The position numbers were made by a program, and so were the translations under genes. A DNA stretch of 64,000 nucleotides, from contig CAVQVI010000002.1 of NCBI GenBank assembly GCA_963717075.1, positions 1 to 64,000 of the forward strand, read 5' to 3'. The notes under the pieces are model-generated. The model was not told where the DNA came from. It saw nothing but the letters and a program-made list of their open reading frames with translations, and did no database searches. Source of the stretch: JBGOTP01 sp963717075 (GTDB taxonomy: Bacteria > Acidobacteriota > Vicinamibacteria > Vicinamibacterales > CAVVIG01). Position 1 is the stretch's first letter. Every line of letters starts with the position of its first letter. Below are positions 1 to 9,288 of the stretch, in pieces.

Positions 1-1160
1 TATCCCATCGCTCGATCGAACCGACGATCACGCCGCACGATCGTAGTAGTTGAGTAATCCACCCAAACGCGGACGTCGGCGAATGCGGCCGACGGTGCTG
101 GTCTCTGTCGCGCCCACGATCAGTGCGTTTTCAATCCCCTGATGATTCCGCTCCCGATGGTAGTGCTCGACGTTACTCCGCAATTGTCTGCCGAAGGTGG
201 CGTTCCCCGAGCGGGATCACACGACTGAGACACTCGTCCTTGATCGAACGTACGAACCGCTCCGCGTAGGCATTCGCATTCGGCGCCCGATACGGCGTCT
301 GCACGACGCGAATCCCAGCGTCGCCGAATCGCGCGCGCACCGGCGCGCTCCACTTGGTGTCCCGATCACAGATGAGTACGCGATGCTGGACCAGCAGCCC
401 GTCATCCGCGGCCGTCAGCGTGCGCGCGACTTGCTGCATGAACACGTCATGGGGATGGGGTGTCGATCCGACGATCTGCACGCGACGCGAGGCCAGGTCG
501 ATCACGAACACCGTGTAGTACGTCACCAGGCCGCGCCACGTCCACACTTCCGTCGTAAAGAAATCTGCGGCGGCGATCACGCCCCAGTGCGCGCGAAGGA
601 ACGTGTGCCATGCGGTGGGCCGCTCTGGCACAGGCGGAATCCCGTGCGCCTTCAGGATGCGGGCGATCGTCGACCGACCCACGCGATGCCCCACGTTTTT
701 CAGCGCGCCTTGGATCCGCGTGTAGCCCCACGTGGCATTCTCGTTCGCCATCCGCACGACCAGGCACTGAATCTCAGCGAGGACGCCGCGACGGCTCGAC
801 CGGGGCGTCGCGTACGTCCAGTTCCGCGCGACCAACTGCCGGTGCCAGCGGAGCAGTGTGTCGGGGGTGATGATCGTCGCGATCTCGCGCAACGCCCGAC
901 GCCCCAGACGAAAGGCCCGCACGGCGAGTCGCCGTCGATCGTCATCAGTCAGGAGCAGGCGCCGTGCACCCAACTGCCGTCGCAGGAGGCGGTTCTCTTC
1001 GATCAGATAGGCGAGCGCCTCCCGCTCTCGGCGCTCCAGCCAGCCGGTCAGGACCATCAGCAGCAACTGGAGGGCTGAGAGGTCGGTCACGAGCGGGAGC
1101 TTATATCACGGCCGGAGTTTTCGGCGTTCACTGCAGGTCGGCCGACAAGTGGGACACTAC
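1..1160 (-). mobile_element. IS copy 'ISa' number 1, left end cut by window edge
   Basis: Insertion sequence carrying the 28-1090 transposase. The right terminal inverted repeat ends at 1160 and reads inward GTAGTGTCCCACTTGTCGGC, matching the left end of the intact copy at 24819. The other end falls at or just beyond base 1. Same element type as those at 18.7-19.85 kb and 24.8-26.0 kb. Confidence 0.75.
28..1090 (-). pseudogene. integrase-core (DDE) transposase of ISa, one frameshift
   Basis: Close relative of the intact 352-residue transposase at 24879-25937. N-terminal helix-turn-helix region (LTDDDRRRLAVRAFRLGRRA), then the rve/DDE core with ADFFTTEVWTW (first Asp), LICDRDTKWS (second Asp) and NANAYAERFVRSIKDEC (Glu). 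The frame breaks near 178; the C-terminus (HYHRERNHQGIENALI ... LLNYYDRAA) continues in another frame to a stop at 28-30. The frameshift probably inactivates this copy unless it is a base-calling error. Confidence 0.85.
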
Positions 1161-1293
1161 GCGGTCGAACACCGGTCCCAGATCGTCCAGGAACCGCAGA
1201 CGCACACACGGTGTAGTACGCGTCCCGAGGGGCGGTCATCGTCGTCGACGACGGCCCAACCATCGCGGGCCTGTGATGAAGAGAGAGACGCCG

Positions 1294-2040
1294 CTACCCT
1301 CCGCCTGACAGCGGCGGGGGCATCGCGAGGTAGGCATATCTCAGTCGCTTTCGCGTGAAGTGCCGGAGGCTGTAAGAGCTCAGTCCTCGTCGATCCAGGT
1401 CATCGAGGATTGACCGGCGATAGCCCGGCACATGCATGTCGTCTATCACGACCATTCCGACCGGACCGCAGGCTTCAACGATCGCGCCGAGCCGCTGACG
1501 CCTCGTCTCCAGATCGCTCATGTCCTGCAAAATCAGGTCGAAGCGTGGTCTGTCGGTTCTGGTGACAAAGGCCTCCCACATCAGTAGGTTGCGACAATCG
1601 AGATCACGGTCTTGCAGGAACTGCCGAGTCTTGTCCAACCACCAGCCGGAGTCGTCCACCGAGCACACAAGCGCCTGAGGCTGCTGTTCCTTCAGGTAGG
1701 TGCGGAACACAAACGAGCTGAATCCGGAGCCCAAATCGAGAATGCGTCCGGGTCGGCAGGTTGCGCACGTCACGGCGAGAAACGTGGCAAGCTCCAAGGA
1801 GATGGCCATCGGGTCTGGCGATACGTGGGACGTGTAGTCTTGATACGTACGCCAGAGCCGACGTCGATGCTCACCGGCCAGACGGTCGTAGGCGTTGAGA
1901 AACGGGAGACGGGCGTGGAGCCGAACCGCGTCCTGCCGTGCGACGCGCCGCTCGCTTCTGCTCAGCATCAGCTCCCACAGCATGTTGTGCGTGTGCAGGG
2001 CTGAGTACACGCAGGGCCCGATACGATGCCGCAGGTTCAT
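1294..2040 (-). CDS. class I SAM-dependent methyltransferase
   Basis: A 248-residue protein starting MNLRHRIGPC. The Rossmann motif RILDLGSGFSSFVFR (mid-protein) is SAM-binding motif I; QALVCSVDDSGWWL fits the acidic motif II and FDLILQDMSDLE / MVVIDDMHVPGYRR the later core strands. The substrate cannot be told. The open frame extends upstream into IS481 remains, but the MNLRH start is where similarity to an ordinary methyltransferase would begin; no strong ribosome-binding site is visible. It lies between two IS relics and may itself be cargo. Confidence 0.7.
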   Translation of the reverse strand: MNLRHRIGPCVYSALHTHNMLWELMLSRSERRVARQDAVRLHARLPFLNAYDRLAGEHRRRLWRTYQDYTSHVSPDPMAISLELATFLAVTCATCRPGRILDLGSGFSSFVFRTYLKEQQPQALVCSVDDSGWWLDKTRQFLQDRDLDCRNLLMWEAFVTRTDRPRFDLILQDMSDLETRRQRLGAIVEACGPVGMVVIDDMHVPGYRRSILDDLDRRGLSSYSLRHFTRKRLRYAYLAMPPPLSGGG

Positions 2041-2068
2041 GGCTAGGTGTGACTTCTGACAAGGTTGC

Positions 2069-2841
2069 TCACTGAGCGACCCTCGGAAGGCGGACGCACG
2101 GTGGCTGATAGCCGAGCTCAGCATGCGGGCGCTCGACGTTGTAGTGCCGGAGCCAGGGACGCAGCGCGAGCGTACGGCGCCAGGAGCTGGGATACGACAC
2201 GATGCAGGCCCAACCGCGAATGAGCGTTTCGATGAATCGTTCAGCTTTCCCGTTGGTTTGGGGGCGGTACGGGCGTGTGCGCGAGAGGCGGACGCGATAG
2301 CGATCCGCCGTCGTGCGAAACCGATGACTGCGATAGCCGCTGCCGTTGTCCGTGAATACGCGAGCAACGGCGGTGCCGCGCCGGGCGAACCACCCCACGG
2401 TACGTCGCAAGAAGCCGGCGACGGTGCGGCCCGTCTGGTCGGGCAGGACTTCGACGCAAGCCGCCCGACTGTAGTCATCGACGGCCACGTGCACGTACTC
2501 CACCCCGCGCCGACGCTGCTGCGCCGGTGGGGCACGATGCGGTGGCCGCCGCGCAGAATGCGGCCGAGCGGTTTGATATCGAGATGGACCAATTCGCCGG
2601 GCCGAGTTCGCTCGTCGCGGTGCACGGGTGCTGGTGGCGTGAGGTGGGCTAACCGATTCATCCCGACACGGACGAGCACCGCCGCCCAGGCGGTCCGCTG
2701 TTCGTGGCGCGCGGCGACGACGGCGGCGACCACCGTCGGCGAGGTGCGCCGGGGCTGGCGATGCGGCCGCGAGGAGGCATCCTCGAGCGCCGGCCGCCCA
2801 CCGAAGCGGTGCCTCTGCAGCAGGTGTGCTGGTCTGTTCAT
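2069..2841 (-). pseudogene. IS481-family transposase relic (middle and catalytic part)
   Basis: Two frames together give an IS481-type core: ERTRPGELVHLDIKPLGRI (first Asp), then after a frameshift near 2500 YVHVAVDDYSRAACVEVLP, FTDNGSGYRS (second Asp) and RPYRPQTNGKAERFIETL (Glu), ending PHAELGYQPPCVRLPRVAQ. The N-terminal HTH is missing and the reading frame is broken, so it is a dead remnant. Confidence 0.8.
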
Positions 2842-2901
2842 CCCCCGGATTCTCCACGCCAGTCGAGAACCACGCGCACGCCGTCGTTGGGGCTCGTTTG
2901 G

Positions 2902-3120
2902 CTAGTGTGTGGTCGATCGCACAAACAGGCCATCTCCGGAGCGGGACAGAAAGTTCTCCTTCACGAGCGCCTCGAGCATTGCCGCGCACATTGAGGGTTC
3001 CAACCCAAATAATCGCGTGGCCTGCGACGGCGTCAAGTGGAGGCCCGGCATTTCCCGGTATTCTTCGCGGACTCGTTCTAGCAATGCGGCAAGCGGTGCG
3101 GAGTGAAGGGACGTGATCAC
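2902..3120 (-). CDS. small hypothetical protein, winged-helix-like
   Basis: A 72-residue ORF (MITSLHSAPLAALLERVREE...) lying between two IS481 remnants. The central part (LHLTPSQATRLFGLEPSMCA, then AMLEALVKENFLSRSGDGLF) has the look of a small winged-helix DNA-reading module: a helix-turn-helix followed by a short beta wing. No family assigned. Its codon pattern is coding-like, unlike the flanking relics. Confidence 0.55.
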   Translation of the reverse strand: MITSLHSAPLAALLERVREEYREMPGLHLTPSQATRLFGLEPSMCAAMLEALVKENFLSRSGDGLFVRSTTH

Positions 3121-3260
3121 GGGAGCCTGATTTCTGGGGACACGAGCCTTGATGAGGGCAGGGGCCAGGGCTGGAGAACGCCCAGCGAGGTGGCGGCGGT
3201 CTCAGGAAAGCGTGAACCCTGACGGTACACCTTTCCCCTGAGCGGCACAAGCGCGCACCG

Positions 3261-3530
3261 TCACTCACGATGCCGCGCCGGTAGCTCGATGGCCGGGAGT
3301 CGCAGGGCGGGCAATCTGACAGGCCGGTATAGGCCCGGAGGCCGCAGGACGAATGATGGCGCCGATCGTCGCGGGCGGGTGGCGCTCGGCGACCGATGCG
3401 GCCGCGCGCGCCGATCCCCCAAGCCGCGGCTGGCTTCCGTCCGGAACCGCCGGACCCACTTGGCGACTGTCCGGACGCTGACCCCAGCGGCCGTGGCCCC
3501 TTTGCGATGCTCCACGACTGGCAGACCATC
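3261..3530 (-). pseudogene. IS481-family transposase relic (N-terminal HTH)
   Basis: Contains GVSVRTVAKWVRRFRTEASR, a typical IS481 helix-turn-helix, and the following LGDRRARPHRSPSATRP linker. It overlaps in content with the start of the 2069-2841 relic (both carry the SRPHR linker), so the two come from separate IS481 insertions rather than one split element. Confidence 0.7.
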
Positions 3531-3566
3531 ACGCGCTGCACCAACAAGACTCAAGCGTTGGAGTCG

Positions 3567-3745
3567 TCTTCCTGGGGCCGCGTCTTCGCGCAGGCCGGTC
3601 ATGAGATCCGGATCCTGCCCGCCCAATTCGTGAAGCCGTACCTCAAGGCCAACAAGAACGACTTCAACGATGCGGAAGCGATCGTAGAAGCCGGCGCGCG
3701 CGCGCAGATGCGGGCCGTCTCCGGCACCTCTTTGAGTGCGCGTCG
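3567..3745 (+). pseudogene. IS110-family transposase relic (DEDD N-domain)
   Basis: The translated segment WGRVFAQAGHEIRILPAQFV followed by KPYLKANKNDFNDAEAIVEA is the diagnostic part of the IS110 DEDD transposase N-terminal domain. Both the upstream and downstream parts of the gene are missing; it is fused head-on to the IS481 remnant at its left. Confidence 0.75.
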
Positions 3746-3811
3746 TTCTTGCGGAGCAGAGTAGCCTTCGTGCACCAACGCCGTCGGCAGGGACCGCGCC
3801 CGTCTATGTCA

Positions 3812-4153
3812 TCAGGCCTCGATACTCTTGCTCCTGGTTTCTGCCCCACCTGGCTTAATGGCGACCCTCACTGCGTCTTCCATTGGGTCTTTGAACGGCA
3901 CTTCGATTCGGAGCAATCCGTTCTCGTAGACAGCTTCGGCTTTGTCAGGCTTTACCGGCCAACCTAAAGCCAGTGCCGAAACGTAATCGATGTCCCTTGC
4001 TGGCGCCAACAAATGGACGCTATCTTCGAGGATCTTTACGTCGATGGTCTCCGTTGGCGCTCCTGGGATGGCGAATTCCACTATTAACTTGTGGTGCTCC
4101 CCGTCGGCATACGCTACGGTATCGGGCGCAACTTTCATCCGCACTACTTGCAT
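3812..4153 (-). CDS. small heat-shock protein, Hsp20/alpha-crystallin family
   Basis: A 113-residue protein starting MQVVRMKVAPDTVAYADGEH with a good ribosome-binding site (GGGAGGG, 8 bases upstream), chosen over longer in-frame starts. The body matches an alpha-crystallin domain: HKLIVEFAIPGAPTETIDVK (beta-rich 'HLTVEADLPGV'-type segment), DSVHLLAP, and near the C-terminus AVYENGLLRIEVPFK, equivalent to the conserved 'A.f.nGvL.i.vP' of Hsp20. ATP-independent holdase that binds unfolding protein in the cytoplasm. Shorter than usual (about 140-150), with little N-terminal arm and no IxI tail. Confidence 0.8.
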   Translation of the reverse strand: MQVVRMKVAPDTVAYADGEHHKLIVEFAIPGAPTETIDVKILEDSVHLLAPARDIDYVSALALGWPVKPDKAEAVYENGLLRIEVPFKDPMEDAVRVAIKPGGAETRSKSIEA

Positions 4154-4880
4154 CTTGACACCCTCCCCACCTATTGACGATGTACAGATTCGTCGGGATT
4201 GTTTATTCCGGTGATGCTGAACGTGGATTCCGGTGATCGTGATCACGGATTCCGACGAAATCGATCGCGTATCGGAGCGACGCGACGGGTGCGATGACTA
4301 GCCTCTGGTTCATGACACCGCTATTGTTACGTGCGCTCCTTCAGCGCATCAGCGCCTGAGTGAGCTGATCCTTCGATAAGGGCCAAGATTCTCCGCTTGT
4401 TCTGGGCGTTGTCCCGTTGCGCGCAGGCGGTCGTGGGTTGGTGAACCGGCTCACGAACGTAGGGACTGTTCTCGAGGCCATCGAATACGCGAGGGGCTCT
4501 CGGCGGGAAGGCGGCGCCACGACAGCAGAGCAATAGTCGAACATGCTGCCTCCAGTCATCGAGTGATCACCGCTTTAGTGAGGCGCCTGCCGCGGGACGG
4601 GGACAGGGGCGGTCAGGAAAGCTAGGATCCACTCTGTGCCCTTACCCGAGGAATGTCACGGTTAATCGTTGCCGAACTGGCGAGACGGCCTGGCGATTTT
4701 TCGACAATCCCCATCAGGCTAGGTGAGCTCGCTTACGGCGACGCCCGCGAGGACGACGACCCCAGCCAAGGGGCGACGACAGGTGCCGCACGTCCACGGT
4801 GTTGAGTTGACCGCGTCGCGTAATATCCCATAACTCGGCTCAGCGCCTCTCTGACACGTCATCTCGATTGATGCGATAGG
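4154..4880. other. gene-poor stretch with degenerate repeats
   Basis: No convincing gene. At 4199-4262 the motif ATTCCGGTGAT recurs with GTGATC steps (ATTCCGGTGATGCTGAACGT, then GATTCCGGTGATCGTGATCA), resembling the multiple terminal repeats of IS21-type elements, so it may be an IS end. The remainder to 4880 shows no coding signal. Confidence 0.4.
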
Positions 4881-4947
4881 CTGTGCTCCGCAAAAATTCC
4901 ATCCGAACTTGGATCCAGATCAGCAACCAGGCTTGTCGTTTGCCCAG
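4881..4947. repeat. 67-bp dispersed repeat, copy 1
   Basis: Begins CTGTGCTCCGCAAAAATTCC and ends GCTTGTCGTTTGCCCAG. An almost identical 67-bp copy lies at 40293-40359. The first 13 bases resemble the start of the ISd left ends at 9289 and 34366, so it may be an IS-end derivative that is repeatedly found beside att-type DNA. Confidence 0.7.
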
Positions 4948-4986
4948 ATTGTTCACCCCAGGGACAGTGAACAATCAGTGAACAAT
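4948..4986. promoter_or_regulatory. phased TGAACAAT repeats left of att1
   Basis: TGAACAAT at 4968-4975 and 4979-4986 (period 11 bp), plus one inverted copy ATTGTTCA at 4948-4955. The second repeat ends 84 bp before the tRNA-Asn core. Helical phasing and constant distance at four sites suggest integrase or excisionase arm-type binding sites. Inference from pattern only. Confidence 0.5.
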
Positions 4987-5065
4987 CTGCTCCCGAACAC
5001 CACGGAAAACCAGCTATCAAGAGTGAGGTAAACCATTGAAGAACCAACAAGAAAGAGAACCTGCA

Positions 5066-5363
5066 TCAATCTGTTAACCGGAGGGTTGCTGGTTCGAATC
5101 CAGCCTGAGGAGCCACTTCACACGAGAATTTCACCACTTTCGCCTTGCGCTGATTCCGCTTGGATGCACGTTGCCCTTTTCTTGCCCTTTTCGATTTCGC
5201 CTTTGGGGGCGCCGGCGGATCAAGCAGGCCTATCTCGGCGGACAAGAAAGCCGGCGACAAGTGCGCGTAGCGCATCGTCATCTTGAGGGACTGGTGTCCG
5301 AGGAGCTCGGCAACGCTCCTGAGTGTGGCGCCACGCATCATGAGCCACGAGGCGAACGTGTCC
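5066..5363 (-). pseudogene. tyrosine recombinase (island integrase), C-terminal part
   Basis: Encodes the catalytic C-terminus of a tyrosine integrase: TFASWLMMRGATLRSVAELL then GHQSLKMTMRYAHLSP, which holds the H-x-x-R-like LLGHQSLKMT box and the YAHLSP tyrosine segment. The remainder (lysine-rich tail, then APQAGFEPATLRLTD) reads through the tRNA-Asn core, so the gene end overlaps the att site as in many tRNA-targeting integrases. The N-terminal two thirds are lost where ISb begins at 5364. Confidence 0.8.
5071..5115 (+). repeat. att1: 3' half of tRNA-Asn(GUU), 45 bp
   Basis: Starts in the anticodon loop (CTGTTAA, anticodon GTT), then the 3' anticodon stem CCGGA, the T-arm GCTGGTTCGAATCCAGC, acceptor strand CTGAGGA, discriminator G and CCA. 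No 5' half precedes it, so it is an attachment-site remnant, not a tRNA gene. Identical copies at 17076, 47990, 53931 and 58685. Confidence 0.9.
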
Positions 5364-6556
5364 GTCTCGAATTCGTTGTCAGGCCGCCACCGGGAGCTTG
5401 ACCAAGTCCCGGCAATGGGAAACCCACCGCACATGGTTTAGATCGGCATGGGCCACCGAGCGTCCGCCGGCAAAGGTCAACGGCGTGTGGCCTTCCCACG
5501 ACGCGTGGCTGCGTGCCGCGTTGTAGTAGGCCTGGAAGTCCGCGACCTTCCGTGCCAGATCCCGCGCATTCCAGAACGGCACATGGGTCGAGAAATTCTC
5601 GCCGCATCGTCCCGATCAGGCGCTCCACGAAGGGGTGGGACAGGGGCATATACGACACGCTCTTGATTTCGTCGATCTCCAGAATCCGCAGGTTCGCCCT
5701 CCACCGCTGCGCCTCGAACAACGGATCATGATCGGTACTGAGATGGCGCGGTGCGCCCCGCCCATGCATGGCGGCGTTGAACATGCGGCAAAGGTCGGCG
5801 CCCGCGACCGCACCGCGGTGCACGCCGACTCCGACGAGGCGACGCGTAAACTGGTCCATGACCACAAGCACCCAGTAGGTCTGGAGCACGATGGACTCGC
5901 AGCGAAAGAGGTCCACGCTCCACAGGCTGTCGGTCGTGTGTCCGATGAACGACAACCACGAGGGCCCCGTGCCGCCTGGGGCGGGGCGATAGTGTTTGGA
6001 TAGCACGCGAAACACGACGTTCTTGTCGAGGTCGACTCCGAACGTCTGCGAGAGGATGCGCGCAATCCGTGGACAGCCGAACCGTGGATTGCGCGACTTG
6101 AGCTCGACGATGGCCTGGATGAGGGCCTCGCTCGGCCCTTTCGGTCCGGGCGTCTTCGGGCCCGGGCTCGAGGAGAACAGTCGGTGGTACTTGCGACGCA
6201 GCAGCGCCTGATGAAACGCCAGGAGCGTCGCGGGGCGGATCCCGATCCCGACCTTGCGGATTCGTCCAGGACTGAGGAAGAGTGCTCCGAATCCGCAGAG
6301 CAGCCGGTCCCACCGCGTCAGGTTCGGCGCTCGCTGTCGAGCACGGCGCAGCACGATCAGTTGCTGCTTGAGCAGGAGATTCTCGGCGATCACCGCTCGC
6401 ACGCCACCGGGGCCACTCAGCTTCGCGGTCATGACGGCCAGGTGAAGCAAGGTGAGCAGGAGGTCCTTCATGCGTGCGACAGCGTAGGTCAGACCTCAGG
6501 CGCCGCGCAACGTTGCCTCAATCCTGGATTCACCCGGAGAATTGGGAATTCGAGAC
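5364..6556 (-). mobile_element. IS copy 'ISb' number 1
   Basis: About 1.19 kb bounded by the inverted repeat GTCTCGAATTC (5364-5374) and its complement ending at 6556. The left terminus recurs at 17296 and 29886. It is inserted in the integrase gene downstream of att1. No clear target duplication is seen. Confidence 0.8.
5379..6471 (-). pseudogene. integrase-core (DDE) transposase of ISb, one frameshift
   Basis: Starts MKDLLLTLLHLAVMTAKLSG. N-terminal region with AENLLLKQQLIVLRRARQRA, then the DDE core: SLWSVDLFRCESI (Asp), LSTDHDPLFEAQRW (Asp) and HPFVERLIGTMRREFLD (Glu). The frame breaks near 5575; the tail (FWNARDLARKVADFQAYYNA ... HCRDLVKLPVAA) continues in another frame. Same family as the remnants at 15738, 17296, 29886 and 43969. 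Confidence 0.85.
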
Positions 6557-6629
6557 GCACACGCGCAGCGCTGGGCTCTGTAGCCAGTACGGTACGAGAT
6601 CCGAGTCACCGTCCGCGGGGAGCTCGCGC

Positions 6630-7112
6630 ATGACCACCGTTTACGACTTCACGGCAACGGACATCGACGGCCGCGAGCGTGCCCTACGCGAGTTCGAGGG
6701 CAAAGCACTGCTCGTCGTCAACGTTGCGTCCAAGTGCGGGTTCACGTCGCAGTATGCGGGCCTCGAGGCGCTGTGGTGCAAGCACCGCGACCACGGCTTC
6801 GCCGTGCTCGGCTTTCCGTGCGATCAGTTCGGCCATCAGGAGCCCGGCGACGCCGAGGAGATCAAAGCGTTCTGTTCGCTCACCTACGACGTGTCGTTCC
6901 CGTTGTTCGCGAAGATCGAGGTCAACGGCGCCGCCGCTCACCCGCTCTATCGCTGGCTCAAGAGCGAGCAGGCGGGCCTGCTCGGCACTGAGGCGATCAA
7001 GTGGAACTTCACGAAGTTTCTCGTCGATCGCGAAGGCCGCGCCGTGAAGCGCTACGCACCCGCCGACAGCCCCGACAAAGTCGAAAAGGATTTGACGCCG
7101 CTGCTAGAATAA
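6630..7112 (+). CDS. glutathione peroxidase (thiol peroxidase, Cys type)
   Basis: 160 residues from MTTVYDFTATDIDG. Hallmarks in order: NVASKCGFTSQY with the peroxidatic Cys36, GFPCDQFGHQEPG with the resolving-type Cys and catalytic Gln, and WNFTKFLVDREG with the catalytic Trp and Asn. Full length for the bacterial family. Reduces hydrogen and lipid peroxides, in bacteria usually with thioredoxin as donor. ATG chosen because the conserved fold begins there; the open frame runs further upstream into the ISb end. First clear non-mobile gene of the second island. Confidence 0.93.
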   Translation: MTTVYDFTATDIDGRERALREFEGKALLVVNVASKCGFTSQYAGLEALWCKHRDHGFAVLGFPCDQFGHQEPGDAEEIKAFCSLTYDVSFPLFAKIEVNGAAAHPLYRWLKSEQAGLLGTEAIKWNFTKFLVDREGRAVKRYAPADSPDKVEKDLTPLLE

Positions 7113-7228
7113 TTGATCCACGGATCACATTCGACGTGTCGAACCGCTCCGCTGGAGCGGAATCGACCGACAACATTCAAGTCGACTTACCGTTGCGTCC
7201 GCCGCCGCGTGAAAGGACGAACAACCGC

Positions 7229-7684
7229 ATGAGCAGCATGCCCACCCTCACCGAGCTCAAGCTATCGGCCGACATGAAACACGCCGTGAACACGGCCCTC
7301 GAATCGGGTCGAGCCGTCGCGGTGGCCTACGTCGACGACACGGGCGCACCCCGCCTGTCGTTCCGCGGCAGCACGCAGGCGTACAGCGACACGCAGCTCG
7401 CGATCTGGGTGCGCAATCCGGAGGGCGGAATCCTGGCGGCCACGCGCAAGAATCCCGCGGTCTCGTTGCTGTACGCCAACTTCGATCCGAAGGCGCGCGG
7501 CTTCATGAACTTTCGCGGCCGCGCGCGCGTCGACACGACCGACGACGTGCGCCGCCGCGTCTACGAGCAGGCGCCCGAGGGCGAGCGCAACCTCGACAAG
7601 GAGCGCAAGGGCGTAGCGCTGATCATCGACTTGGACAGCGTCGAAGGTTTCTTCGGCGGCGCGCGGCTGCAGATGCGGCGTTGA
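7229..7684 (+). CDS. pyridoxamine 5'-phosphate oxidase-like flavin protein
   Basis: 151 residues starting MSSMPTLTELKLSADMKHAV, with GAAAGGA 11 bases upstream. The split-barrel pattern is clear: RAVAVAYVDDTGAPRLSFRG, AIWVRNPEGGILAATRKNPA (phosphate-binding loop region), VSLLYANFDPKARGFMNFRG and RARVDTTDDVRRRVYE. Such small PNPOx-like proteins bind FMN, F420 or haem; substrate unknown. It lies 116 bp after the glutathione peroxidase on the same strand and could share a redox-stress role. Confidence 0.8.
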   Translation: MSSMPTLTELKLSADMKHAVNTALESGRAVAVAYVDDTGAPRLSFRGSTQAYSDTQLAIWVRNPEGGILAATRKNPAVSLLYANFDPKARGFMNFRGRARVDTTDDVRRRVYEQAPEGERNLDKERKGVALIIDLDSVEGFFGGARLQMRR

Positions 7685-7720
7685 GGGCCGCATCGCCAAA
7701 CCACCGACGATCGACGTCCT

Positions 7721-8010
7721 GTACTTCGCCAAAACCGGCGCGGCACTGTTGCCAGTCACTATTCGACGTTTCGGGAGTTGATCGCCCTGATGATCGCGAT
7801 GGTTGGCAAGCCTGAACGCTGACGAGACGTACGTTTCGGTCGCCTCGCCCGTCAGCGGCATCTGACGCGCACGGCACGACCGACGATCACGTCAGGCTGC
7901 ACGTCGTTCGTACCGATGGTGCAAGCCGCCGACTTCCCTGAATGCGATCACGTCACCCTCGGTGACACCCTGCACGCGTCGGGGCGTTGGCGCGTTGTCC
8001 CTACTGAAAA
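7721..8010 (-). mobile_element. relic of ISc 3' end (repeat A, long form)
   Basis: Closely matches 27779-28050, which is the 3' end of ISc. In the minus strand 8010-7892 it encodes the transposase tail (EGDVIAF, GLHHRYERRAA-type end, stop at 7892), then the ~140-bp terminal segment with TTCGCCAAAACCGGCGCGGC and CGAGACGTACGTTTCGGTCG. The rest of the transposase is missing. Short forms recur at 21147 and 56348. Confidence 0.7.
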
Positions 8011-8198
8011 CTCCGTTCGTGCCGCGGACTTGATCAGTCGATGGTCGGAAGTGTGCTGCCCTCGAACCTCAGAAGCGCCGCGTAGCTGCGTCGTGCGCTG
8101 ACTCGTCCAGATCCCGATTGGTGACTCGGCTTGCAAGCGCTGAGGGTCAGCGCCGACCGATCCGCAGATCGAGCGACGGGCAGAGGAGAGTGGTGTGA

Positions 8199-8595
8199 CT
8201 ACGCCGCGCGGCGGTCGTAGTGATGGTGCAGGCCGCCGACCTGTGGAATCGCCACGACCGGGCCGAGCGTTGGTGGCGCGACCAGCCGAGGTTGTGGCGC
8301 GTCTTTGGCCAGCGAGAGATGCGTCCGTGATTGGTGGTAGTACGCCAGGTACTGCGCCAGGATGCGAGACAAGCCGATTTCATTTGCGACGATCACGTGA
8401 TCGAGACACTCGCGTCGAATCGAGCCGATGACACGCTCCGCGGACGCGTTCTGCCACGGGGAGCGTGGCACAGTGCGCACCTCATGGATCCCCATCCCGG
8501 TCGCCGTTGGTCCGACCTCAGCGAACGCATCATCACGATCGCGAACGAGATACCGCGGGACTTCATCCCAGACCGTATCGGCCCCGCGCAGTCTG
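8199..8595 (-). pseudogene. integrase-core transposase relic (C-terminal half)
   Basis: Translates as DEVPRYLVRDRDDAFAEVG (second catalytic Asp), then TVPRSPWQNASAERVIGSIR (catalytic Glu) and a tail ending VGGLHHHYDRRAA. Related to, but distinct from, the ISc transposase at 27951-28980. The N-terminal half is absent. Confidence 0.75.
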
Positions 8596-8630
8596 GTGCA
8601 ATGTGGTGCTAGATGGTGTAAGATAATTGT

Positions 8631-8888
8631 ATGTCCATCGCTGAAAAGAGCGTCCGTCAGAGCGTCACGCTTCCCGCTCGCGTTGCACGCCGGGTGAAAT
8701 CGCTAGCGAAGACCAGCAGCACGAGCGCCAACCGCATCATCGTTGAGCTCATCGAGTCCGGTATCGAGGCCCGGCAGCAGGAACGGAAGCGCTTCATCGA
8801 ATTGGCTGACCGCCTGGCGCGCTCCCGCGATGCGGACGAGCAGACACGTCTCAAGGAAGAGCTGGCCGTCATGACCTTCGGGGAGTAG
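8631..8888 (+). CDS. ribbon-helix-helix (CopG/MetJ-type) antitoxin candidate
   Basis: 85 residues, MSIAEKSVRQSVTLPARVAR. The first 45 residues have the RHH signature: a beta strand RQSVTLPARVARRVKSLAK followed by helices around TSANRIIVELIESGIEARQ. The charged C-terminal helix would bind a toxin partner. It precedes a small ORF by 23 bp in the same direction, as in type II TA operons, and lies directly left of an att-arm relic. TA assignment is inference from architecture. Confidence 0.65.
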   Translation: MSIAEKSVRQSVTLPARVARRVKSLAKTSSTSANRIIVELIESGIEARQQERKRFIELADRLARSRDADEQTRLKEELAVMTFGE

Positions 8889-8911
8889 TGCCCAGGATCT
8901 AGTGGAGCGGT

Positions 8912-9130
8912 TTGCCTCTCGCGCTTCGCGACCATCTATTTGAGCGGCTGCGCGAACGCAAGATAGCCGCGGAAGACCTATACCAGCTCAAAGTGTGGAG
9001 AGAATCGAATCCGGACGCCCCGGAGGGGCTTTGGTACAAGGACTTCGGTTCGTTCAAGATCTGTGGAGAAGGAAGACACCCGAAGACCTTTCTGCTCGCG
9101 GGACAAGCCGCCAAGGGGGAGAAGCTTTGA
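8912..9130 (+). CDS. small hypothetical protein, putative toxin partner
   Basis: 72 residues from a TTG start with GGAG just upstream: LALRDHLFERLRERKIAAED, LYQLKVWRESNPDAPEGLWY, KDFGSFKICGEGRHPKTFLL. No recognised toxin motif. The compact globular sequence and its position just downstream of the RHH gene suggest the second gene of a TA pair. It could equally be an unrelated small conserved protein. Confidence 0.5.
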   Translation: MPLALRDHLFERLRERKIAAEDLYQLKVWRESNPDAPEGLWYKDFGSFKICGEGRHPKTFLLAGQAAKGEKL

Positions 9131-9197
9131 CCCCTGGCCAGATGGGGGACGTTGAGCCGGGACTGGCCTTGGCGAGCGGCCCGACCTACGCCGGCAC

Positions 9198-9288
9198 TGA
9201 ACAATCTCTGAACAATTCTTTGCCGAACACCACGCATCAACAGGTTCCCACCCGAGCTACCGGCACGAAGAACCCGCGAGTCCAACCT
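9198..9288. repeat. att right-arm relic whose core has been replaced
   Basis: TGAACAAT at 9198-9205 and 9209-9216 (period 11), then CCCACCCGAGCTACCGGCAC and GCGAGTCC, nearly the same as 58583-58668. There the tRNA-Asn core follows 83 bp after the second repeat; here an ISd left end starts at about 9289, exactly where the core should come (about 9300). A former sixth att site. Confidence 0.7.

Noticed and set aside
3812..4246. Longer 144-residue start for the Hsp20-like gene
   Set aside because: The extra 31 residues have no family match and the strong GGGAGGG site fits the ATG at 4153.
5071..5115. Calling the five tRNA-Asn-like segments functional tRNA genes
   Set aside because: Each begins in the anticodon loop; the 5' acceptor strand (TCCTCAG), D-arm and 5' anticodon stem are absent upstream of every copy.
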